Virus record (IMG/VR): IMGVR_UViG_3300028595_000015
Coordinates: 1-56,180 of that record
DNA length: 56,180 nucleotides
Reading direction: 5' to 3' (one strand)
From: a virus
Position 1 is the stretch's first letter. Each line of letters begins with the position of its first letter. Shown here piece after piece: positions 6,824 to 14,400 of this stretch. Under the pieces are notes generated by a model, which had not been told where the DNA came from, ran no database searches, and saw nothing but the letters and a program-made list of their open reading frames with translations. The translations under genes were made by a program, and so were the position numbers.

Positions 6824-8630
6824 TTATGATTTTAAAGGTTGGGCTACTAGACATAATGTTCTATGTAGTGATGGACGTGTTATTAAACCGAACGCGTTCA
6901 AACATAACGACCAACAAACAGTGCCATTAGTTTGGAACCATAACCACAAAGATGCTGATAATGTATTAGGACATGCATTTCTTGAGTATCGTGATGAAGG
7001 TGTTTATGCTTACGGAAAGTTTAATAACACAAGTCAAGGTATGAATGCTAAAGAGTTAGTTAGAAATGGTGATATAACTGCCTTATCTATCTACGCTAAT
7101 AAGCTAAAAGAAGAGTCTAAAAATGTTCTTCACGGAGATATCAGGGAAGTAAGTCTTGTTTTAGCAGGAGCAAACCCTGGAGCGCATATCGTGGATGTAT
7201 TGGCACATGGTGATGATGGCGAAGTAACAGGAGCCGTTATTTGGTTTGAAGAACTTGGAATGAATGATTTATTATCTCATTCCGATGACGACCCTAAGGA
7301 CGACCCTAAGGACGACCCTAAGGACGACCCTAAGGATGACCCTAAGGATGACCCTAAGGATGACCCTAAGGATGACCCTAAGGATGATCCTAAGGATGAC
7401 CCTGATATTAAACATTCTGAGGAGGATAAAAATATGGGCGACAAAGATAAAAAAGTCGAGGAAAAAACAATTCAAGAAGTATTTGACACATTAAACGAAG
7501 AGCAAAAAACAATGGTGTATGCTTTATTAGCAATCGCACAAGATGAAGGAGAGAAAAAAGACATGAAACAAAACGCATTTGAAAAAGACATCGATGTCAA
7601 AGATGAAAATGTATTAACACATGCAGAATTCGAAGCTGCTTTCGCTGACGCGAAAAAAAATGGTTCTATTAGAGATGCTTTCTTAGCACATGGAATCACT
7701 GATGTAGATGTATTATTCCCAGAAGCACAAGCCTTAAATAAAGAACCAGAACTTATTAAAAGAAACGATGGTTGGGTATCTAGAGTAATTAACGCTGTTT
7801 CAAAATCACCATTCTCAAAAGTTAAAACTACAGGAGCTAACATTACTGCAGAAGAAGCAAGAGCAAAAGGTTATGTTAAAGGTGAACAAAAAGTAGAAGG
7901 TGTTATGGCTGCTTTAAAAAGAGTTACAAGCCCTACAACTGTCTATAAATTTGAAAAACTAGATCGTGACGATGTTTTAGACATTGTTGATTTCGACGTA
8001 GTTGTTTATATGAAAAAAGTTATGCGTACTTTATTAGATGAAGAGTTAGCTAGAGCATTCTTAATTGGTGATGGTCGTAGCGCTATTGATGAAAATAAAG
8101 TTAACCCATTAAACATCCGTCCAATTTGGGGAGATAATGCTGTTTATACTGTTAATAGAGTATTAGTACCTACAGAAGGTGCTTCAGCAGCAGTTAAAGC
8201 AAAACAATTCATTCAAGATATGATTCGCGCACGTAAGTTATATAAAGGTTCTGGTAATCCAAGCCTATATACAACTGAAGACGAACTAGTTGAAATGTTA
8301 TTGTTAGAAGACACAAATGGTAGAGTAATTTATGACACTGTTGATAAATTAAAAACTGCTCTTCGTGTTAAAGAGATTATTACAGTAACACCAATGGAAG
8401 GTGTAAATAGAGTTGATGGTGACGATCAATATGACTTATGTGGAATTATTGTAAACTTAGCGGATTACAATGTAGGTGCTGATAAAGGTGGACAAACTAC
8501 AATGTTTGAAGACTTCGATCTAAACTTCAATAAACATGAGTATTTAATTGAAACTCGTGTATCTGGAGCTCTTAAAATTCCTTATTCTGCTCTTACATTT
8601 GAACGTAAAGGCGCAGTAGTAGCTGGATAA
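6816..8630 (+). CDS. prohead protease - major capsid protein fusion
   Basis: 604 residues from ATG 6816, which has a better-spaced GGAG than the in-frame ATG at 6801. Numbering from 6801, residues 1-140 are an HK97-type prohead (S78) protease: WNHNH (His 47 or 49) and ALSIYAN (Ser 96) are the likely catalytic His and Ser. A DDPK tandem-repeat linker follows (about 161-201), then a scaffold-like (delta-domain) charged helix region, then an HK97-fold major capsid protein (LNIRPIWGDN and the C-terminal LIETRVSGALKIPYSA). An internal GAGGAGG plus ATG at 7434 could also give a free capsid protein. Protease and capsid are usually separate genes. Followed by a GTTTAGGTAAAC palindrome. Confidence 0.88.
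   Translation: MDNYDFKGWATRHNVLCSDGRVIKPNAFKHNDQQTVPLVWNHNHKDADNVLGHAFLEYRDEGVYAYGKFNNTSQGMNAKELVRNGDITALSIYANKLKEESKNVLHGDIREVSLVLAGANPGAHIVDVLAHGDDGEVTGAVIWFEELGMNDLLSHSDDDPKDDPKDDPKDDPKDDPKDDPKDDPKDDPKDDPKDDPDIKHSEEDKNMGDKDKKVEEKTIQEVFDTLNEEQKTMVYALLAIAQDEGEKKDMKQNAFEKDIDVKDENVLTHAEFEAAFADAKKNGSIRDAFLAHGITDVDVLFPEAQALNKEPELIKRNDGWVSRVINAVSKSPFSKVKTTGANITAEEARAKGYVKGEQKVEGVMAALKRVTSPTTVYKFEKLDRDDVLDIVDFDVVVYMKKVMRTLLDEELARAFLIGDGRSAIDENKVNPLNIRPIWGDNAVYTVNRVLVPTEGASAAVKAKQFIQDMIRARKLYKGSGNPSLYTTEDELVEMLLLEDTNGRVIYDTVDKLKTALRVKEIITVTPMEGVNRVDGDDQYDLCGIIVNLADYNVGADKGGQTTMFEDFDLNFNKHEYLIETRVSGALKIPYSALTFERKGAVVAG
7284..7402 (+). repeat. 12-bp tandem repeat (GACGACCCTAAG and variants) encoding DDPK linker
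   Basis: About ten in-frame copies of a 12-bp unit lie inside the protease-capsid gene; early copies read GACGAC and later ones GATGAC. The unit length keeps the frame when copies are gained or lost, so length polymorphism between strains would be tolerated. The encoded Asp-Asp-Pro-Lys chain should be extended and highly charged. Confidence 0.9.
7420..7436 (+). promoter_or_regulatory. internal ribosome-binding site and ATG for free major capsid protein
   Basis: GAGGAGG at 7420-7426 followed by seven bases and ATG (7434-7436), in frame within the fusion gene and directly after the DDPK repeat. It is as strong as the best start sites elsewhere in the window. Initiation here would give a 398-residue scaffold-capsid protein without the protease. 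Confidence 0.6.
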
Positions 8631-8632
8631 TA

Positions 8633-8644
8633 GTTTAGGTAAAC
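8633..8644. promoter_or_regulatory. GTTTAGGTAAAC palindrome, copy 1
   Basis: An inverted repeat (GTTTA-GG-TAAAC) lies between the capsid stop and the next start at 8652. The AGGT inside it is the only Shine-Dalgarno-like sequence for that gene. The same 12-mer, on either strand, recurs at 28030, 28405 and 48273. A protein- or translation-operator role is inferred from recurrence. Confidence 0.45.
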
Positions 8645-8651
8645 ATTTACT

Positions 8652-8972
8652 ATGGGGAAATATTTCGGCAAAATAGGATATGGTGAAAGTGTTGAGACTG
8701 CCCCGGGTGCGTGGGAAATGCAATTCGTCGAAAAGGAAGTTTATGGAGACGTAATTAAAAACAAACGTACTTTAATCGATGCTGGTGACGTAAATGATGA
8801 TGTAAAAGTATCTATAAAGATTAGTTTTATAGCTGACCCGTTTGCCGTACAAAATTTCCTCTTAATAAAATACGCAACTTATATGGGTACTCTTTGGAAA
8901 GTAACTGACGTAGAAGAAGAGTATCCAAGGTTGCTGTTGACTTTAGGAGGACTGTATAATGATGAACGCTAG
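8652..8972 (+). CDS. head completion / head-tail joining protein candidate
   Basis: 106 residues located just after the capsid gene, where head closure proteins are encoded. The protein is short and beta-rich, with DVKVSIKISFIADPFA in the middle and a C-terminal KVTDVEEEYPRLLLTLGG stretch, typical of small beta-barrel joining proteins. No closer family is recognised by eye. The start has only a weak ribosome site, embedded in the palindrome at 8633. It overlaps the next gene by 14 bp. Confidence 0.55.
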   Translation: MGKYFGKIGYGESVETAPGAWEMQFVEKEVYGDVIKNKRTLIDAGDVNDDVKVSIKISFIADPFAVQNFLLIKYATYMGTLWKVTDVEEEYPRLLLTLGGLYNDER

Positions 8973-9279
8973 CAGGCTGAAACTGCATGAGGAGCTAAAG
9001 GCTATCCTTGGAACTAACAACGTCTATTTTCAACCACCAGAGTCATTCAAAATGGTTTTACCTTGTATAGTATATACTAGGTCAAACATAAAAAACGAAC
9101 ATGCCGGGGATAATATTTACAAACAATCTTACATTTACGACGTCACTGTTCTTGATAAAAATCCGGATAGTGAAATAGTAGAAAGATTGTCAAAAAAGAA
9201 TTATGCTGTATACGAAAGACGATATGTTTTAAATAACATAGGTCATGATAAGTTTACAGTCACATATAATAAAAACTAA
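8959..9279 (+). CDS. tail terminator / tail completion protein candidate
   Basis: 106 residues with the pattern LHEELKAILGTNNVYFQPPES near the N-terminus, PCIVYTR, then YDVTVLDKNPDSEIVERL. I recognise this as a conserved small phage protein normally encoded just before the major tail protein, where tail terminators of the lambda gpU type sit. GGAGG lies 9-10 bases before the tandem ATGs at 8959 and 8962. It should cap the tail tube at the head-proximal end; this is inferred from position and family resemblance. Confidence 0.6.
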   Translation: MMNASRLKLHEELKAILGTNNVYFQPPESFKMVLPCIVYTRSNIKNEHAGDNIYKQSYIYDVTVLDKNPDSEIVERLSKKNYAVYERRYVLNNIGHDKFTVTYNKN

Positions 9280-9300
9280 TAAAAAAGGAGAAAAGATCTA

Positions 9301-9963
9301 ATGGCAAAAATTATTTGGGATAAAGCTGGAGAAAAACTTTTCGAAACTGGTGTTTCAAAAGGTGTTCTTTACCCTATGTCGTCTCCAGGAGTTTATGGAC
9401 AAGGTGTACCATGGAATGGTTTAACCAATGTTACAAAAAGTCCAAGTGGAGCAGAACCATCTGCAGTTTATGCGGATAATATTAAGTATTTAAATTTAAT
9501 TTCACCGGAAGAGTTAGAAGCGTCTATTGAAGCTTTTACTTATCCTGAGGAATTTGGTCAATGTGATGGGTCTGCAATTGTTGGACCAGTTGACAGTGGT
9601 GTTGAAATTGGACAACAAACGCGTAAACAATTTGCGTTATGTTGGCAAACAAAAGTTGGTAATGACTTAGATCCTGATTTAGGGTATAAGATTCATATCA
9701 TGTACGGTTGTTATGCAGGACCTAGCGAACGTTCTCATGATACAGTAAATGATAGTCCAGAAGCTATGACTTTCAGTTGGGATATTACAACTACTCCAGT
9801 CGAAGTAACTGGGTTTAAACCAACTGCATCAATCGTATTAGATTCTACTAAAGTAGATCCTACAAAACTAGCTGCAATCGAAGATATTCTATACGGTACA
9901 GAGTCAGTTGAGTCTGCTTTAATGTTACCTGATGCGATTATTACAGAATTAAACGCATCATAA
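9301..9963 (+). CDS. major tail (tube) protein
   Basis: 220 residues. The features of siphoviral tail-tube subunits are visible: an N-terminal strand region with GVSKGVLYPM, the loop SPGVYGQGVPWNGL, the block NLISPEELEASIEAFTYPEEF, then QQTRKQFALCWQTKVGND. The C-terminal part ends in a small helical region. It has its own strong AAAAAAGGAG site and is followed by the strongest intrinsic terminator in the left half, consistent with a highly expressed structural protein. Confidence 0.9.
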   Translation: MAKIIWDKAGEKLFETGVSKGVLYPMSSPGVYGQGVPWNGLTNVTKSPSGAEPSAVYADNIKYLNLISPEELEASIEAFTYPEEFGQCDGSAIVGPVDSGVEIGQQTRKQFALCWQTKVGNDLDPDLGYKIHIMYGCYAGPSERSHDTVNDSPEAMTFSWDITTTPVEVTGFKPTASIVLDSTKVDPTKLAAIEDILYGTESVESALMLPDAIITELNAS

Positions 9964-9980
9964 TTATTTATTAACTAAAA

Positions 9981-10026
9981 AAAAGGGGTTGCATAAAAAA
10001 CAGCCCCTTTTATTTTTTATTTTTTA
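9981..10026 (+). terminator. strong intrinsic terminator after the major tail gene
   Basis: An 11-bp stem AAAAGGGGTTG (9981-9991) pairs with CAGCCCCTTTT (10001-10011) with one G.T pair and a 9-base A-rich loop, followed by a T-rich run. It would limit expression of the tail chaperones relative to the tube protein. Confidence 0.85.
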
Positions 10027-10050
10027 ACTATACTAAAAAAACAAAGGAGA
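10025..10050 (+). promoter_or_regulatory. possible late promoter segment (TTAACTATA)
   Basis: TTTAACTATACTA followed by AAAGGAG, downstream of the terminator. A close relative, CTTAACTATATTA, precedes the first gene at about 152-165. Two AT-rich copies are weak evidence, but both stand where a late transcription start would be useful. Confidence 0.25.
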
Positions 10051-10058
10051 ATTTGGAA

Positions 10059-10433
10059 ATGTTAACAAAAAAAGTAAAATATACCGATTATAAAGGTAAA
10101 GAAAGAGAAGAAGAATTTTTGTTTAACCTAACTCAAGCAGAAGTTGCAGAGTTAGAATTAAGTCATGATGGTGGATTATCTGAAAAAATTAAAAGAATTG
10201 TTGAGGCTGAATCCAACAGTGAAATCATTGTAATCTTTAAAGATATACTTTTACGCTCTTATGGAAAAGTATCTGATGATGGTCGTAGATTTATTAAAAG
10301 TAAAGAATTAAGAGAAGAATTTTCACAAACAGAAGCATACTCTATCTTGTTTATGGAATTAGCAGGAGATGCAGATGCTGCCACAGCATTCATAGAAGGA
10401 ATTACACCAGCGGTTAAAGATATTAAAGCTTAA
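10059..10433 (+). CDS. tail assembly chaperone 1
   Basis: 124 residues from ATG 10059, preferred over TTG 10053 because AAAGGAGA lies 8 bases upstream. The block EEFLFNLTQAEVAELELS followed by DGGLSEKI, then LRSYGKVSDDGRRFIKS and YSILFMELAGD, is the pattern of phage tail assembly chaperones encoded between the tube and tape-measure genes. They bind the tape measure during tail assembly. Here it is a complete separate gene: the downstream partner has its own ribosome site and I see no slippery heptamer before the stop. Confidence 0.75.
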   Translation: MLTKKVKYTDYKGKEREEEFLFNLTQAEVAELELSHDGGLSEKIKRIVEAESNSEIIVIFKDILLRSYGKVSDDGRRFIKSKELREEFSQTEAYSILFMELAGDADAATAFIEGITPAVKDIKA

Positions 10434-10458
10434 AATAGAAAAAAAGGAGATTTAGGGA

Positions 10459-11040
10459 ATGTTAGAATTATTAATACCAAAAACTAGACTTTGGGACCAA
10501 AAAGCGAATAATGGAAATGGAGAATTCGTATACTCTCAAGAGTGTAGGATTAAATTAGAACATTCCCTAGTTTCTGTTGCTAAATGGGAATCTAAATATC
10601 ATAAACCATTTCTTGATGATAAGGATAAAACAAATGAAGAATTGCTATACTATATAAAATGTATGACGATTACTCAAAACGTTAAAGATATAGTATATTT
10701 AGCTTTAACCAAAGAACACACAAAACAAATAACAGATTATATAAGTAATAAAATGACAGCTACATGGTTTAGTGATGAAAAACAAAAACCTGGTAATAAG
10801 GTCGGAAATAAAAAAGAAACCAAAACAAGCGAGTTGATTTATTACTGGATGATATCGCATCAGATACCTTTCGAATGTCAGAAATGGCATCTTAATAGAC
10901 TTTTAACACTTATTAAAGTTTGTAATGCAAAACAAAAAGCAGCGAATTCTACAAAAGGTGGTAAACACAAAAGGGATTTGCTTCGTGAGAACTATAACAT
11001 AAACGCTGCTAGAAGAAAGGCGATGAACACAACTGGTTAA
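10459..11040 (+). CDS. tail assembly chaperone 2-like protein
   Basis: 193 residues; the N-terminal half contains RLWDQKANNGNGEFV and HSLVSVAKWESKYHKPF, and the C-terminal part contains CQKWHLNRLLTLIKVCNAKQ and a basic tail. This matches the second chaperone position (gpGT-like) of siphoviruses. In many phages it is made by programmed frameshift from the first chaperone; here it starts independently at ATG 10459 after AAAAAGGAGATTTAGGGA. It overlaps the next gene by 8 bp. Confidence 0.65.
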   Translation: MLELLIPKTRLWDQKANNGNGEFVYSQECRIKLEHSLVSVAKWESKYHKPFLDDKDKTNEELLYYIKCMTITQNVKDIVYLALTKEHTKQITDYISNKMTATWFSDEKQKPGNKVGNKKETKTSELIYYWMISHQIPFECQKWHLNRLLTLIKVCNAKQKAANSTKGGKHKRDLLRENYNINAARRKAMNTTG

Positions 11041-11410
11041 ATTTAAAATTAAAGGGTCTTGGAAAAGAACGGATCGATTTTTTAAGAAATCTGTTAGAGT
11101 TAGTAAATTTGAAAACATTACCGAGCTAGGAGAATTAATAGTAACTCGGTTAAAGACAGCCACGCCTAAGGATTCTGGAATAACAGCAGATTCTTGGGAG
11201 TATGAGGTTATAAATGAGAAAAATAGTAAAACGCTCAGAATAATGAATAGTAACACTCAAAATGGTATTAATATAGCTCTTCTTGTTGAATTTGGACACG
11301 CTAGCGTCAATGGAACTTGGGTAGAAGGGATAAGTTATATAGAGCCAGTAGTTAGAGATTCTTATAATGAGGTTTTATCTAAAACATGGAAGGAGTTGAA
11401 TAAACTATGA
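11033..11410 (+). CDS. HK97 gp10-like tail completion protein, probable CTG start
   Basis: A 125-residue reading frame with no ATG, GTG or TTG near its beginning. An upstream in-frame TGA at 11024 limits the start; CTG at 11033 (AAAGG 12 bases upstream) or ATT at 11048 are the only sensible choices. The translation begins LVKFKIKGSWKRTDRFFKK and contains ATPKDSGITADSWEYEV, NINIALLVEFGHA-type and YIEPVVRD blocks, which are diagnostic of the HK97 gp10 / minor tail protein family. It overlaps the tape measure start (ATGA). The family normally sits before the tube gene; here it lies after the chaperones. The reading frame is open throughout, so it is not a pseudogene. Confidence 0.8.
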   Translation: MVKFKIKGSWKRTDRFFKKSVRVSKFENITELGELIVTRLKTATPKDSGITADSWEYEVINEKNSKTLRIMNSNTQNGINIALLVEFGHASVNGTWVEGISYIEPVVRDSYNEVLSKTWKELNKL

Positions 11411-14400
11411 GTCGTTTCGTTGATGAAAGAGTTGTTGAAATGTCGTTTGACAATAAAAAATTTGAAAAAAATGTCAAAACAAGCATGGGCACAATAGATA
11501 AATTAAAAAGTAGTTTAGACTTCTCGGGTACATCAAACGCAATAAGTAACGAATTAGGTAGTATAAATGTGAGCGGATTGACTGCCGCCATGTATAGAGC
11601 AAAACAACAATTCACGGCATTAGAAGTTGTAGCAATAACAGCACTAGCAAACATTACAAACAGAATAGTTAATCTTGGAGTAGAGATGGTAAAATCTCTT
11701 AGTACAGATAACATAGCAGCCGGATGGCAAAAACTAGGACAAATTGCTATAAGCGAAGCAACACTACTTGCTCAAGGGTTTGAACAGGATAAAGTAACAG
11801 AAACGTTAGAAAAATTAACGTGGTTTGCAGATGAAACATCATATTCATTAACAGACATGGTTGATAATATGTCAAAGTTTACAGCTTCTGGTAGAGATTT
11901 AGATGAATCTGCAAATGCAATGATGGGTATAGCAAACTGGGCAGCTTTAGCTGGACAAAACTCTACAAAAGCTAGTACAGCAATGTATCAACTATCTCAA
12001 GCATTAGGTAGAGGATATGTTGGTTGGGCTGATTATAAATCTATAGTTAATGCGAATATGGACATGAGAGAATTCAGACAACGCGCGTTAGATATGGCAG
12101 TTCTTAAAGGAGAATTAGTAGCACTTACAGACGGTTCTTATGCTTCAAAAAACGGTGACATATTTAATATTGATAACTTTACTGAATCCCTCTCTACTGG
12201 GCAATGGTTTACTTCAGACGTTTTATTAGCAACACTTAATGAATACGCAGAAGGAGCTAATAAAATATTTCAATTGATAGCAGATGACGATTCTGTAGAT
12301 ACAGCAACTGAAGCTATAAAAAAATATTCAGATGAGATTGATGCATTTCAATTAAAAGCTTTCTTGGCAGCACAAGAGGCTAGAACATTTAGGGACACAA
12401 TACTGGCAGTTCAAGATGCTGTTTCTTCTGGATACATGATGATGTTTACAAAAGTTTTCGGAGCAGTAAGTGAAGCTAAAGTATTCTGGACAGATTTGGC
12501 AAATGAATTATATAATGTATTTATGGATGGTATGTGGAAAAAAATAGACATATTAGACATATGGGCCAATCTAGATGGAAGAGACGATCTTTTTGCTAAC
12601 ACTGAAGAAAATACAGGCGCTTTCTGGAACTTGTTTAATGCTATAGTTGCAATTAAAGATTTGATAAGTGGTGCATGGCAAGACGTGTTTGGATTTTCTG
12701 AAGCGGAAGAATACGGAAAACAAATTAATGAAATAGCTGTAAAATTAAAAGATTTAACCACTAGATTTAAAGAATTTACTTCAAAATTGTTCTTAAATAA
12801 AGAAGCCACTAAGGATTTGAAAAATATTTTTAGAGGGTTATTTAGTATATTAAAAATAGTTGGAAAAACTTTTAAAGCAGTTTATAAAGGGTTGAAACCT
12901 GTATATGAGGTACTTTCTCAAATTACAGGAAATCTTAATTTACTCGGATTCTTTGGCGATATAGGTAATGCAATAGCTAATTTTGCAGACTCAGATGACA
13001 TGTTTGAAAGTATAACAGAATCTATTTCTGGATTCTTAAAAACTATTATAAATTTTATAGAGAAATCAGAAATTATAGAAACAGTCATGACTGGGGCTAC
13101 AATAGCTGTTAGTTGGCTTGGTGATAAACTTAACACTGTGGTGATACCGACAGTAAAGAAAACAGGACTTTTGTTAGGCTGGCTTGGAAAAGAAATCACT
13201 ATATTATTGGATAAAACAGGAGCATTAATTGCCAAATTTATTAATTGGTTTAAAACGAATGAGAGAATTCAAAATGGTTTTGCAAAGTTTAAATCATTAA
13301 TGGTTACTATAGGGGAGTCGTTTAGTTACGCTCGTGATAAAATAGTAGAATTCTTTAAATCGTTTAATAAAGGGGATTCTGATGGATTTTTAGAATTTTC
13401 TGAAGATGCAGAGAAAAGATTAAAGCCGTTTGCTAAATTTGTAGAAGGTTTTGTTACATTATTAGAAGGTTTATGGACTGTAATAAAAAGTGTGTCTAAT
13501 ACAGTAGGACAATTCTTTAAATTTATAGGAGAAAGCCTTACTAAAATAGGTAATAAATTAAAAGAAATTTTTACAAAAGAAAACGGTGATGTAGATTTTG
13601 CAAAATTATTTACTGTAGGTTTTTGGGGGGCTATCGCAGTTGGTGTATATCGATTTGCTGAAGTTCTTCAGTCAATAACTAGTGTTATTAGAGATGCATT
13701 TGAAGGGATGTTTGATTACTTCAATTCTAAAGCAATGCAACAATATATGGAAGCCATAAAAACAATGTCTATAAGTATAATGTTGATGGTTGCTTCTCTT
13801 ATAATACTTGGTTCAATAGATGAGGGCGTTTTAAAAAGGGGTCTTGCCTCTTTAACTGCATTAATCGCATATATAGTAGGAACTATGATACTAATGAAAA
13901 ATTTAGTGAAAGGTTCAAGTACAAAAAGTATAATAAAAGATGGTCGTAAATCAATAAAAGATACAATAGATATGACTTCTAATCTTGTAGGATTGGGTGT
14001 TGCATTTATGGGGCTTGGGGTTGCCGTAATGTTATTGGCAACTTCGATGAAATTGATTAATACCATGGATCCTAAGGAATTGGCTTACGGGTTATTAATA
14101 GTCGGTTCTTTAATGGGGATGTTAACGGTTGTTATGAGATTGGTTTCGTCTAAAGACAAACAGGTCAACAAAGCTGTTAAATCTATGGTTAAAATGGCTT
14201 TATCGATAGCTTTATTAGTTAGACCATTGAAAAGAATAGGAGGCATTGATACAAAAGTTGCAATTAAAGGACTAATTGGGATAGCCTCATTAATGATAAT
14301 AGTTACTGGATATTCTAGATATAGTAAAGTAATGAATAAATCGCAAAAAGCAGTTTATGGTTTGATTGGTATTGCGGTTGCATTAAACTTAATGATTTTA

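Noticed and set aside
7264-7494. Short reading frames in other frames over the DDPK repeat (both strands)
   Set aside because: They consist of the repeat read out of frame (low complexity) and have no ribosome site; only the DDPK frame joins two known domains.
10400-10470. Programmed frameshift between the two tail chaperones
   Set aside because: The first gene ends before the second starts, the second has its own strong ribosome site, and no slippery heptamer was seen before the stop.
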